Source: Pinibacter aurantiacus
GTDB taxonomy: Bacteria > Bacteroidota > Bacteroidia > Chitinophagales > Chitinophagaceae
Assembly: GCF_019130065.1 (NCBI RefSeq)
Contig: NZ_JAHSPG010000003.1
Location: 675,430 to 739,429, forward strand
Direction of reading: 5' to 3'
DNA: 64,000 bases
The first letter of the stretch is position 1, and every line of letters begins with the position of its first letter. Under the pieces are notes generated by a model. It saw only the letters and a list, made by a program, of their open reading frames with translations, was not told where the DNA came from and made no database searches. Of the stretch, positions 28,101 through 35,645 are shown piece by piece. Made by a program: the position numbers and the translations under genes.

Positions 28101-28539
28101 GGCAGGCATGGTAGATCACCCGAATATCAAAACCACTACTTCCATTGTTGACTTCCTGTTCCGTTCACTGGCTTACGAATACTTAGGCAGAACTGACCTG
28201 GTTCACGTGCTTGACAGACCGGAAGTAGGCAACACTGGAACTGACGATTGGGATGAAATTCCAACTACACTGGAGTATGACAAAAAAACACCAAAGCTGA
28301 GCGATGTAAGAATCGTAGCGGCGGCGAGTGCGCCCTCTCCTCAGCCTCACCATTCGCATTCACACAAACCTCAAAAAGCAGCGGCTATTAAAGTGGAAAG
28401 TGGTCTGGATGCGGTAAATGCAGCAGCAAAAAATATGCAGAGCGATGCGCCTTCATGTAACGTGTGTGGACACATCACGCTTCGCAGCGGCACTTGCTAC
28501 AAATGCCTGAACTGTGGCAATAGCATGGGTTGCAGCTAA
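25156..28539 (+). CDS. nrdJ: Adenosylcobalamin-dependent (class II) ribonucleotide reductase
   Basis: 1127 residues. It reduces ribonucleotides to deoxyribonucleotides using vitamin B12, independent of oxygen. Landmarks are '[12 protein letters not shown]' near residue 135, a glycine-rich '[20 protein letters not shown]', the active-site '[18 protein letters not shown]', and '[20 protein letters not shown]'. The later '[20 protein letters not shown]' belongs to the TSCPD-type C-terminal region. A C-terminal zinc ribbon has Cys pairs 'CNVCGH' and 'CYKCLNCGN' and ends in 'CS', after a His/Ser-rich linker. No class I genes are seen nearby. Transcribed alone, with a terminator about 40 bases downstream. 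Confidence 0.97.
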   Translation: [1127 protein letters not shown]

Positions 28540-28579
28540 ATTGATCTATCTTTTTCGATAATAAACCAACCAAAAACTC

Positions 28580-28615
28580 ATCCCGGTAGTTTCCACTATC
28601 GGGATTTTTGTTTTA
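28580..28615 (+). terminator. Rho-independent terminator of nrdJ
   Basis: ATCCCGGTAG and its near complement CTATCGGGAT form a stem around TTTCCA and are followed by TTTTGTTTT. Confidence 0.85.
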
Positions 28616-29277
28616 ATAATTGAATCGATTGGATGATTGAATAATTGAGGTGTTCGCTGCTGGTTTGATCTCTGCCGTTGCCTTTATCCAAAGCACCCCG
28701 TTGATTTTCGCTTCGCGAGGTTAACATGTCGCCCCTACGGGGCTGGCAACATATTTTCCAAAACGTTTTCTTTTCTACGAACGTGTCGCCCCGCTGGGGC
28801 TATTTGATATACTCTGCAAGTCGCAAAGAGCTCCAGCTGGGCGTCACGTTCGTAGAAATTATTGAACCACAGTGAACCGAATACCAGCCCCAGAGGGGTG
28901 ACACGTTAGTAGGCTTCGAAGAAGCCCCATGCCAAATTATTATTTGACGGCATAAAAAAACACCGGCGATTAGATTAACATATATTGACTGAATTCCCCC
29001 TATAATCGCCATTCAACAGCTCTCTATTTCGAAAAATCCAATATTGGCGGGGCATCACCATATAATAATAGTATTCACAACCGCGTTCTTATCTTGTTCA
29101 CCCTTTAAAAAGAACAATTTCTCATTTTTCTTCCTTAAAAACCTAAAACTGCAAACCATTGAAAACCAACTGTCTGAATTATCCTGTCACGCAATTATTC
29201 ATTTCTTCGCCCCCGGCAGGCAACCTTTTTTTGTACCTTTCGTATATACTTTCAAATAGCACAACACAACAAGAATT
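28616..29277. repeat. Gene-free region with GTCGCCCC palindromes
   Basis: No credible gene. The stretch 28710-28920 holds four related copies of a TGTCGCCCCnnnGGGGCT-type sequence, two in each orientation. The best pair is an inverted repeat of about 29 bases (28773-28801 and 28829-28857) sharing CTACGAACGTG. The right third is A+T-rich and must contain the promoter of the sigma factor gene at 29278, but no exact consensus is seen. A 70-codon minus-strand frame across the repeats is translated repeat DNA. Confidence 0.65.
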
Positions 29278-29853
29278 TTGATAGGCATTGCACAAATAAT
29301 ATCGGGTTGCTTAAAGCAAGACTCAAGGTGTCAGAAGGCACTTTATGAGAAATATTACGGCTATGCCTTGAAGATAGTGTTCCGCTATATATATCACTAT
29401 GACAAAGCGGTAGATGTAGTAAATGATGGGTATGTGAAACTGTTTATGAAGTTCTCAACCTTCAAATGTGAAAACGAAGAACATTTAGAGAAAATGTTCA
29501 TGGGATGGTTGAGACAAATTATGGTGAACACAGCAATTGATGCTTTACGTAAAAATGACCTTATGCCGGAAATCGGCGGTATTGCTGATCATGTATGGGA
29601 GGAACCCGATAGAAGTGCGAATGCCGATCAGCGAGTGCTCTATAAAGAGCTGATGATTTACGTAAAAAAGTTACCGCCGGTTTACCGGATTGTGTTCAAC
29701 ATGTTTGTAATAGACGGCTTCACGCACCACGAGATAGCAGAGTCTCTTTGTATTTCTGTTGGAACCTCTAAATCTAACTTATCGAAAGCAAGGGCATTAC
29801 TGCAAAAATTTATTAACAAAGACAGTGGGGCAATAGAACTATGCAGTATTTAG
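29278..29853 (+). CDS. ECF RNA polymerase sigma factor
   Basis: 191 residues, sigma-70 family with only regions 2 and 4. Region 2 covers about 20-95 ('QKALYEKYYGYALKIVFRYI', 'VDVVNDGYVKLFMKF', 'WLRQIMVNTAIDALRK'). Region 4 covers about 120-180 ('LPPVYRIVFNMFVIDGFTHH', 'EIAESLCISVGTSKSNLSKA', a helix-turn-helix). The only available start in frame is TTG at 29278. The stop overlaps the next gene by 13 bases, so the two are translationally coupled. Bacteroidota factors of this type usually work with a membrane anti-sigma factor encoded next to them; here that is the 483-residue protein. Confidence 0.93.
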   Translation: MIGIAQIISGCLKQDSRCQKALYEKYYGYALKIVFRYIYHYDKAVDVVNDGYVKLFMKFSTFKCENEEHLEKMFMGWLRQIMVNTAIDALRKNDLMPEIGGIADHVWEEPDRSANADQRVLYKELMIYVKKLPPVYRIVFNMFVIDGFTHHEIAESLCISVGTSKSNLSKARALLQKFINKDSGAIELCSI

Positions 29854-31292
29854 ATGACAATATGGACGACCTGTTTAGAAAGGCTGCTGAAGAGTATCCT
29901 TTAAGAACACCTGAACCAGACTGGAGCAGAATTGAATCTGCACTGCAATCAGGGAACAATAACCCTTTGCGCGCAGGCAGAGACAAAAATGATCGCAGAC
30001 GATTCTTCTGGTTCCTGTTGATACTGCCGCTTGGCTTTGTGTTTACACATAACATCAAAACAGGCAGCGGAATAAATAAAACAAATACAGTTGCGGCGGC
30101 TAAAAGCGGAGATGAGAAAAACAGTGCACCGGCGAGCCAAAAACTGGTAACAACGAATAGCAATATCCAATATCCAGATAAAACAGAAGCTTCTAACAAC
30201 AATCCAATTTCCTTAGAAAGGAAAACCAATGACAATCCAATCTCTTTGAAAAATGAAAAACAATCCGGAAAACTATTTAATAACCCTAAAACAACAACAA
30301 ATGACTTAACAACAAATACAAGCAGTTCCAATACAAGGAATGCACAAGATATTACCTATGATAACCAGAGATCAAAATCCAAATCCAGGAAAAACCAAAA
30401 GTCCGGCAATATAATATCCATATCCGACCGAAACCAAGAATCCATATCCAGAAACGACCGGCAATCCATATCCAATAAATCCGTATCCAATAGGTCCATA
30501 TCCGATAATGATCAACCATCCATATCCAAATCCAATGAAGATCTAGCATCCATATCCAATGATCAACAGAACATATCCAATATCCCGTTAAAAAACACAA
30601 ATCCGCAACCAGGTCCTTTAGTCGAAAAACATAAAGACTCGATTGCAATCAACAACACCGTTGCTGCTACAAAAAAGAACGACATTAAAGTAGAGAAAGG
30701 TAAACAGCATGGGATTTACATCAGTATATTAGGCGCCGCTGATGTAAGCACCATCAAAATGCAAACAGTAGAACATATAGGCTTTGGAGCAGGCATACTG
30801 GTGGGGTATCAATTCAATAAAAAATGGGCAATAGAAACAGGGGTGCTCTGGGATAAAAAACAATACTATAGCGATGGAGAATATTTCGATACAAAAAATA
30901 CAGGCATCCCCCCTGCTGTCCAGGTTCTAAACATTGACGGTGCATGTAACATGTTTGAAGTTCCCGTAAGTGCACGTTATAATTTCTCTTTCAAGAAAAA
31001 AGGAAACTTTTTCGCAACGGCTGGGCTTACCTCTTATTTTATGAAGAAAGAAGAATACTATTACTATGCTAAGCATGGCAGTAGCTATTACGGCGCAGAA
31101 AGAACCTATAATAACTCAGGCAACAACTTGTTCTCAGTTATGACTTTAAGTGCCGGTTATGAATACAAACTTGGTAAAATAGGCAGCTTAAGAACAGAGC
31201 CATATTTAAGACTTCCTTTAACAGGAGTTGGTATTGGCAACCTCCCTATCTCCAGCATAGGGCTACAAGTGGGCATTACGCATCGCTTCTGA
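29841..31292 (+). CDS. Probable trans-envelope anti-sigma / outer-membrane beta-barrel fusion protein
   Basis: 483 residues in three parts. Residues 1-50 are acidic and cytoplasmic in character ('MDDLFRKAAEEYPLRTPEPDW'), as in Bacteroidota anti-sigma-like proteins. One membrane helix follows at about 53-68 ('FFWFLLILPLGFVF'). Residues of about 70-285 form an Asn/Ser/Lys-rich low-complexity linker with reiterated 'SIS' words. Residues of about 290-483 are a small outer-membrane barrel ('GAGILVGYQFNKKWAIETGV', 'VPVSARYNFSFKKKGNFFAT'), ending 'LQVGITHRF' with terminal Phe. The gene overlaps the sigma gene by 13 bases. A protein tied to both membranes could report outer-membrane state directly to the sigma factor; that role is inference. 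Confidence 0.85.
   Translation: MQYLDDNMDDLFRKAAEEYPLRTPEPDWSRIESALQSGNNNPLRAGRDKNDRRRFFWFLLILPLGFVFTHNIKTGSGINKTNTVAAAKSGDEKNSAPASQKLVTTNSNIQYPDKTEASNNNPISLERKTNDNPISLKNEKQSGKLFNNPKTTTNDLTTNTSSSNTRNAQDITYDNQRSKSKSRKNQKSGNIISISDRNQESISRNDRQSISNKSVSNRSISDNDQPSISKSNEDLASISNDQQNISNIPLKNTNPQPGPLVEKHKDSIAINNTVAATKKNDIKVEKGKQHGIYISILGAADVSTIKMQTVEHIGFGAGILVGYQFNKKWAIETGVLWDKKQYYSDGEYFDTKNTGIPPAVQVLNIDGACNMFEVPVSARYNFSFKKKGNFFATAGLTSYFMKKEEYYYYAKHGSSYYGAERTYNNSGNNLFSVMTLSAGYEYKLGKIGSLRTEPYLRLPLTGVGIGNLPISSIGLQVGITHRF
30415..30585 (+). repeat. Degenerate TCCATATCCAA tandem repeat coding for the linker
   Basis: TATCC recurs about a dozen times with irregular 12-21 base spacing (for example 30415, 30421 and 30485), mostly as CCATATCC or CCAATATCC. 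In the reading frame it gives 'SISDRN', 'SISRND', 'SISNKS', 'SISDND', 'SISKSN' and 'SISNDQ'. Such a tract can change length by slippage. Confidence 0.75.
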
Positions 31293-31324
31293 TTTAATCA
31301 TTCTTTACAGTAACATTTAAGTAT

Positions 31325-31735
31325 ATGCGAAAGAAAGTGCTTTTTCTCGCAGCGGGGATTGTGTTGTTATGCCTCGCCGCCTGGGCCTACTATGCCTATC
31401 AAAAACCACATACAGATGCGAGAGATATTGCACCTTCAGCAAACATCAGTGCTGCTGAATTATTCAACGCTTATCTCTCTAACGAAACAGAAGCAGATAA
31501 AAATTACACAGGAAAGGTAATAAGCATCAAAGGAACAGTGAACGCCGTTCAGAAAGACAGCACTACCATTAGCATTTTACTTAGTGCAGGCGAAAAAGCT
31601 GCGGGAGGTATCAATTGCAGCTTTTACAATGCACAATCATTGAAAGTTCCTTCGGTCAATTCACTCATAACTATTAAAGGCAGATGCACCGGTTTTCTGC
31701 TCGATGTAAATGTGGTGGATTGTGTTATTGAATAA
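31325..31735 (+). CDS. tRNA_anti-like OB-fold protein, membrane anchored
   Basis: 136 residues. An N-terminal membrane helix or uncleaved signal (LFLAAGIVLLCLAAWAYYAY) is followed by an OB-fold at about 48-136: 'SAAELFNAYLSNETEADKNY', 'GKVISIKGTVNAVQKDS', 'INCSFYNAQS' and 'ITIKGRCTGFLLDVNVVDC'. This matches the tRNA_anti-like (OB) family of Bacteroidota. Despite the name the proteins are exported and no RNA role is shown. It lies 32 bases after the anti-sigma/barrel gene and one base before the cytochrome lipoprotein gene, so it is part of that operon. Confidence 0.8.
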   Translation: MRKKVLFLAAGIVLLCLAAWAYYAYQKPHTDARDIAPSANISAAELFNAYLSNETEADKNYTGKVISIKGTVNAVQKDSTTISILLSAGEKAAGGINCSFYNAQSLKVPSVNSLITIKGRCTGFLLDVNVVDCVIE

Positions 31736-31736
31736 A

Positions 31737-32141
31737 ATGAATCGAAAAAAGAAGCACTCTATGCGTAAATACATTTCATCCTCGTTAGTTGTTGCAGCAA
31801 TAATAACATGTCTGGCAATTTCCTGTTCAAAAGCGAATGAAGAAAGCCTGAGCGATGGCATCACCTGTGACACAACAGCAGTAAAGTATAGCACAGATAT
31901 AGTGAACATACTTTCCAATAATTGCTATGAATGCCACGGCGCAGGTAGCACTGCAGGTAGTGGTGGCATTGACCTGAGCACCTACAGCAACCTTAAAGTT
32001 CATGCCGATGCGGGGCACCTCGTTGGCGTTGTTACACATGCACCCGGATTTCCGGCAATGCCTTATGGAAGACCCAAACTGGATGATTGTTCAATCAATA
32101 AGATCACTGCATGGGTTAACCAGGGAGCAAAGAATAACTAA
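31737..32141 (+). CDS. Cytochrome c-like lipoprotein (single CxxCH)
   Basis: 134 residues from the ATG at 31737, one base after the preceding stop; a start at 31761 (MRKYISS) is equally possible. The signal peptide ends in a lipobox 'LAISCSK'. The mature part has one haem-binding motif 'NNCYECHGAG' and a distal 'MPYGRPKLDDCSINKITAWV', the pattern of small cytochrome c-like domains in Bacteroidota whose C-terminal helix ends 'WVNQGAKNN'. It should carry haem on a membrane-anchored protein. It corresponds to the 47861-48241 gene of the second cassette, which uses a CX4CH motif instead. Confidence 0.85.
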   Translation: MNRKKKHSMRKYISSSLVVAAIITCLAISCSKANEESLSDGITCDTTAVKYSTDIVNILSNNCYECHGAGSTAGSGGIDLSTYSNLKVHADAGHLVGVVTHAPGFPAMPYGRPKLDDCSINKITAWVNQGAKNN

Positions 32142-32172
32142 CGATCAAGAATAATTGAAAAATTAGATTCAG

Positions 32173-32712
32173 ATGAAAAAGATTAGCATCTTCCTTATCC
32201 TTCTTATAAACTGCTATTGGGCGCATAGCCAGCAGTACATGACACGTTCCGGCTTTATAGGCTTTTATGGAAAAACCCCAATGGAAGATATCAGGGCAGA
32301 AAACAAGCAGGTGTACGCCATCATTGACGCGGGCAACAAAAACATGGCTATTACGCTGCTACTGAAAGGGTTCATTTTCACAAAAGAATTAATGCAGGAG
32401 CATTTCAACGAAAATTATGTGGAGAGTGACAAATATCCCAAAGCCAGTTTCACAGGTACATATACAATCAATGTACCGCCGGGAAGCGACAGCATTTACA
32501 AAGTAACCATCAAGGGCAATATGACGCTGCACAATGTAACTCGTCCAATAGAAATACCGGCAACGTTGCAAATGCAACAGGGAAGAATGACAGGACAAGC
32601 CGAATTCAAAATGAAACCAGAGGACTACAATATCACCATTCCTTCTATAGTGCGTGATAAAATAGCGAAAGAAATGAACGTGGTTGTAAAGCTGGACTGT
32701 AACGCAAAGTGA
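32173..32712 (+). CDS. YceI family protein
   Basis: 179 residues with a signal peptide (MKKISIFLILLINCYWAHSQ). The YceI lipocalin-like beta-barrel is shown by 'RSGFIGFYGKTPMEDIRAEN', 'FNENYVESDKYPKASFTGTY', 'YKVTIKGNMTLHNVTRPIEI' and 'AEFKMKPEDYNITIP'. YceI proteins bind isoprenoid chains such as quinones or their precursors in the periplasm. It lies 31 bases after the cytochrome lipoprotein gene; a repeat of about 150 bases separates it from the DUF5777 gene. Confidence 0.93.
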   Translation: MKKISIFLILLINCYWAHSQQYMTRSGFIGFYGKTPMEDIRAENKQVYAIIDAGNKNMAITLLLKGFIFTKELMQEHFNENYVESDKYPKASFTGTYTINVPPGSDSIYKVTIKGNMTLHNVTRPIEIPATLQMQQGRMTGQAEFKMKPEDYNITIPSIVRDKIAKEMNVVVKLDCNAK

Positions 32713-32716
32713 GGCC

Positions 32717-32851
32717 GTGAAACGTGAATGGTCAATGGTGAATGTAGCTGCGAGCTCTATATTTTGCATTCACTATTGACGATTTGCGTTTACAATGCAT
32801 CACGCTTTTTTAGGGTTTCGCATTCACCATTCACCATTCACCATTCACCAT
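32717..32851. repeat. GTGAATGG-type inverted repeat
   Basis: The left arm (about 32717-32746) reads CGTGAATGGTCAATGGTGAA. The right side has CATTCACTATTGAC (32767 onward) and four tandem CATTCAC words (32821-32851). It lies between the YceI and DUF5777 genes, which face the same way. Confidence 0.75.
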
Positions 32852-32864
32852 AAATCAAACTTCC

Positions 32865-33779
32865 ATGTCTCTAAAGAAATTTTTTTGCTCACTAATCATC
32901 ATAATAACAATCGGAGAATTGCATGCACAGGATTCTTCTCTTTTAAAATCATTGAATGATTCTATGCAGGCAAGCAGTGGCGTCATTTACACTACCGGCA
33001 CATTCAAGGCGCTGCACGTCATCAATATGCAAACTGTTGAAGCCCCCGGTGCAGGTGTCTTAGATTTTGTGATACAGCACCGCTTTGGTCAGCTCAACAG
33101 CGGAGCTTACAATTTATGGGGATTGGATAATGCGACATTGCGCTTAGGGCTTGATTACGGTATTTCGTCAAGACTTGCAATTGGCATCGGCAGAAGTTCT
33201 TATGAGAAAATGTTTGATGGCTATGTGAAATATAAATTACTACGACAGTCAACCGGTGCAGTGAACATGCCTGTGTCTGTAAGCCTCTTGGGTTCCATCA
33301 ATCACTTCACGCAGCACTACGATGATAAACCATATTTAGATGCAACGTATCGCACTGCGTACACTGCGCAATTGTTGATCGCAAGAAAATTCAACCGCAA
33401 TATCTCTTTTCAATTGGTTCCTACTTTCCTTCATTATAACATTGTTCCAACAGCAGATGACAAGAACAATCAGTTTGCAATCTCTGCCGGAGGTCGTGTG
33501 AAGTTTACCAAAAGAATGGCGATTACCGCAGAATACAACTATCTCCTTCCTAACCAGGTAAATTCCATGGACGTCTACAATTCATTTTCTCTTGGCTGGG
33601 ACATAGAAACCGGTGGGCACGTATTCCAACTGGTATTTACCAATTCACAGGGAATGGTGGAAACGCAATACATTGGAAGAACATTGGGTAAATGGGGCGA
33701 CGGTGCCATTTATTTTGGCTTCAATATTTCACGAAGCTTTAATATTACAAAGAAGGCGAAGAATAGGGTGTCTTGGTAA
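32865..33779 (+). CDS. DUF5777 family beta-barrel protein (cassette 1)
   Basis: 304 residues. The signal peptide ends 'GELHAQ'. The mature protein resembles DUF5777 outer-membrane barrels: 'GVLDFVIQHRFGQLNSGAYN', 'LRLGLDYGISSRLAIGIGRS', 'KMFDGYVKYKLLRQS', 'QLLIARKFNRNISFQLVPTF' and 'GGHVFQLVFTNSQGM'. It is a clear paralogue of the 48264-49226 product ('FQLDFMHRFGTIDGGYQS', 'YEGYVKYA'-like, 'GHTFQVLVGNYR'). It probably forms an outer-membrane pore. Its cassette follows an ECF sigma factor and its partner, suggesting that sigma factor controls it. Confidence 0.85.
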   Translation: MSLKKFFCSLIIIITIGELHAQDSSLLKSLNDSMQASSGVIYTTGTFKALHVINMQTVEAPGAGVLDFVIQHRFGQLNSGAYNLWGLDNATLRLGLDYGISSRLAIGIGRSSYEKMFDGYVKYKLLRQSTGAVNMPVSVSLLGSINHFTQHYDDKPYLDATYRTAYTAQLLIARKFNRNISFQLVPTFLHYNIVPTADDKNNQFAISAGGRVKFTKRMAITAEYNYLLPNQVNSMDVYNSFSLGWDIETGGHVFQLVFTNSQGMVETQYIGRTLGKWGDGAIYFGFNISRSFNITKKAKNRVSW

Positions 33780-33917
33780 TTTTGCAGCTCTCCCCCTCGA
33801 AATCCCCTGCAAACATTTGATTAACTGACTATTCTTTATGTAAACTTTAGACTTTTTTATACTATTTCGGCTTGTTTTTCGTTACAGTTATCGAATCAAA
33901 TATTTAATCCAAGTAAC

Positions 33918-34034
33918 ATGAAAACAGTCATTACCCTAGCAATTGTAGTCGCATTCCTGTCGTCGTGCGCCAGAACAATTACCACGTCAGATGCTGCAAA
34001 CCACCATTACAGGGGTTGTCGCAATTTGAGATAA
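33918..34034 (+). CDS. Very small lipoprotein (38 residues)
   Basis: ATG at 33918, TAA at 34032-34034. The start is MKTVITLAIVVAFLSSCART: a short signal peptide with a lipobox 'LSSC' (Cys17), leaving only 22 mature residues ending 'HHYRGCRNLR'. Tiny lipoproteins of this pattern, with His/Cys/Arg in the tail, occur in Bacteroidota and are often unannotated. A strong terminator follows 24 bases later, which supports a real monocistronic gene. Function unknown. Confidence 0.7.
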   Translation: MKTVITLAIVVAFLSSCARTITTSDAANHHYRGCRNLR

Positions 34035-34058
34035 ATACTTTTTTCATTGAGCTTTTGC

Positions 34059-34099
34059 AGCCATAAGCGTAACATTACGATTATGGCTTTCTTTTTTTA
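34059..34099 (+). terminator. Rho-independent terminator after the small lipoprotein gene
   Basis: AGCCATAA (34059-34066) pairs with TTATGGCT (34081-34088), with an inner CGTAA/TTACG stem, followed by TTCTTTTTTTAT. Confidence 0.88.
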
Positions 34100-34161
34100 T
34101 AGTATAAATGCTTGTAAATAAATGATCCATATTGTAGGCGAATCTATTCACTGTTAATAGC

Positions 34162-34169
34162 TATCTTTG
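34162..34169 (+). promoter_or_regulatory. -7 promoter element of lpxC-fabZ
   Basis: TATCTTTG matches TAnnTTTG exactly and lies 18 bases before the ATG, so the leader is very short. The -33 element is not recognisable. Confidence 0.55.
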
Positions 34170-34187
34170 CGGACTTAAGAAAATCGA

Positions 34188-35594
34188 ATGGACTTAAATT
34201 TCAATCCCGACAAACAACATACGCTTGGTGCAGAAGTAAGCATTTCAGGTACAGGACTACACACAGGAATAAGTGTAGATATGACTTTGAAACCTGCAAA
34301 TCCAGGTTTTGGCCTTCAGTTTCAACGTGTTGATTTGCCCGGACATCCTATTATTAAAGCAGATTGCGACTTAGTAACAGATACTTCCAGAGGCACAACC
34401 ATTGAAGACAATGGTGCAAGAGTGAGTACAGTAGAGCACGTTTTGGCAGCTCTTGTAGGTATGGGCATTGACAACTGCCTTATCGAAATCAACGGCCCGG
34501 AAACGCCAATTATGGACGGAAGTTCCCAGCCATTTGTAGAAATGATTGAAGAAGTTGGTGTGCTGGAACAAGACGCTACAAAAATCTGGTACAGCATAGA
34601 CGAAAACATTCATCATTACGACGAACAAAAAAGAGTGGAAATGGTAGCCATGCCTTCAGTTGGTTATCAGATCACTACATTAATAGATTTCAATTCTCCG
34701 GTATTGGGTACACAGCATGCAGGTTTAAAGCACATGCGTGATTTCAAACAGGAAATTGCACCCTGCCGTACTTTCTGCTTCCTGCACGAGTTGGAAACCT
34801 TGCTGGCGCACAACCTTATCAAAGGCGGCGACATTAACAATGCGATCGTTGTTGTTGATAAACCGGTAACGGAAGAAGAAATGGCAAGACTTGCAAAAGT
34901 TTTCAAGAGAGATAAAATGGAAGTGAAGAGCGAAGGTTATTTAAACAACCTTGAGCTGCGCTACCTAAATGAACCAGCTCGCCACAAACTACTTGATATT
35001 GTGGGAGATCTGGCGCTGATCGGTTACCCTATCAAAGCAAGAATTATTGCTAATCGTCCCGGTCACAGTACAAACGTTGAGTTTGCGAAGAAGATCAAAC
35101 AGTATATCAAGAAGAACAAGCATGTAAAGGATATTCCTATTTACGATCCAACAATGCCTGCTGTATATACCACTCAGCAAATTGAAAAAACTTTACCACA
35201 CAGATATCCGTTCTTGTTGGTAGATAAGATTATTGAGCTGACTGACAAACGCATTATCGGTATTAAGAACGTAACGTTCAACGAGCCGTTCTTTACAGGC
35301 CACTTCCCGGGAAATCCTGTAATGCCTGGTGTATTGCAGATTGAGGCGCTGGCACAAACAGGCGGTATTTTGGCAATCAACGCATTAGGCGGTGGCAGCT
35401 ACGATACTTACTTTATCAAAATTGACAACTGTAAGTTTAAACAAAAGGTGGTGCCGGGCGACACAATGATCCTTAAAATGGAACTGGCTGCGCCGATCCG
35501 TCGTGGCATTTGCGAAATGAAAGGAACTGTATATGTTGGAAATAAAGTAGCTACAGAAGCTGATTTAGTAGCGCAATTGGTAAAGAGGAGTTAA
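34188..35594 (+). CDS. lpxC-fabZ: Bifunctional UDP-3-O-acyl-N-acetylglucosamine deacetylase / 3-hydroxyacyl-ACP dehydratase
   Basis: 468 residues, the fusion typical of Bacteroidota. Residues 1-300 are LpxC, the committed step of lipid A synthesis, a zinc deacetylase: 'SISGTGLHTG', 'RVSTVEHVLAALVGMGIDNC', 'HKLLDIVGDLALIG' and 'RPGHSTNVEFAK'. Residues of about 320-468 are FabZ, which dehydrates 3-hydroxyacyl-ACP: 'LPHRYPFLLVDKI' and 'GHFPGNPVMPGVLQIEALAQ', with the catalytic His and Glu. One protein thus handles a 3-hydroxyacyl sugar and the 3-hydroxyacyl-ACP pool. lpxA follows 118 bases downstream. Confidence 0.98.
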   Translation: MDLNFNPDKQHTLGAEVSISGTGLHTGISVDMTLKPANPGFGLQFQRVDLPGHPIIKADCDLVTDTSRGTTIEDNGARVSTVEHVLAALVGMGIDNCLIEINGPETPIMDGSSQPFVEMIEEVGVLEQDATKIWYSIDENIHHYDEQKRVEMVAMPSVGYQITTLIDFNSPVLGTQHAGLKHMRDFKQEIAPCRTFCFLHELETLLAHNLIKGGDINNAIVVVDKPVTEEEMARLAKVFKRDKMEVKSEGYLNNLELRYLNEPARHKLLDIVGDLALIGYPIKARIIANRPGHSTNVEFAKKIKQYIKKNKHVKDIPIYDPTMPAVYTTQQIEKTLPHRYPFLLVDKIIELTDKRIIGIKNVTFNEPFFTGHFPGNPVMPGVLQIEALAQTGGILAINALGGGSYDTYFIKIDNCKFKQKVVPGDTMILKMELAAPIRRGICEMKGTVYVGNKVATEADLVAQLVKRS

Positions 35595-35645
35595 CATTAG
35601 CAAGTTCTTAGTATCAATTAAATAGGTTATATGGTTTGGCCAACC

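Noticed and set aside
28800..29012. 70-codon minus-strand frame
   Set aside because: It is translated from the GTCGCCCC palindromes and shows no protein-like character.
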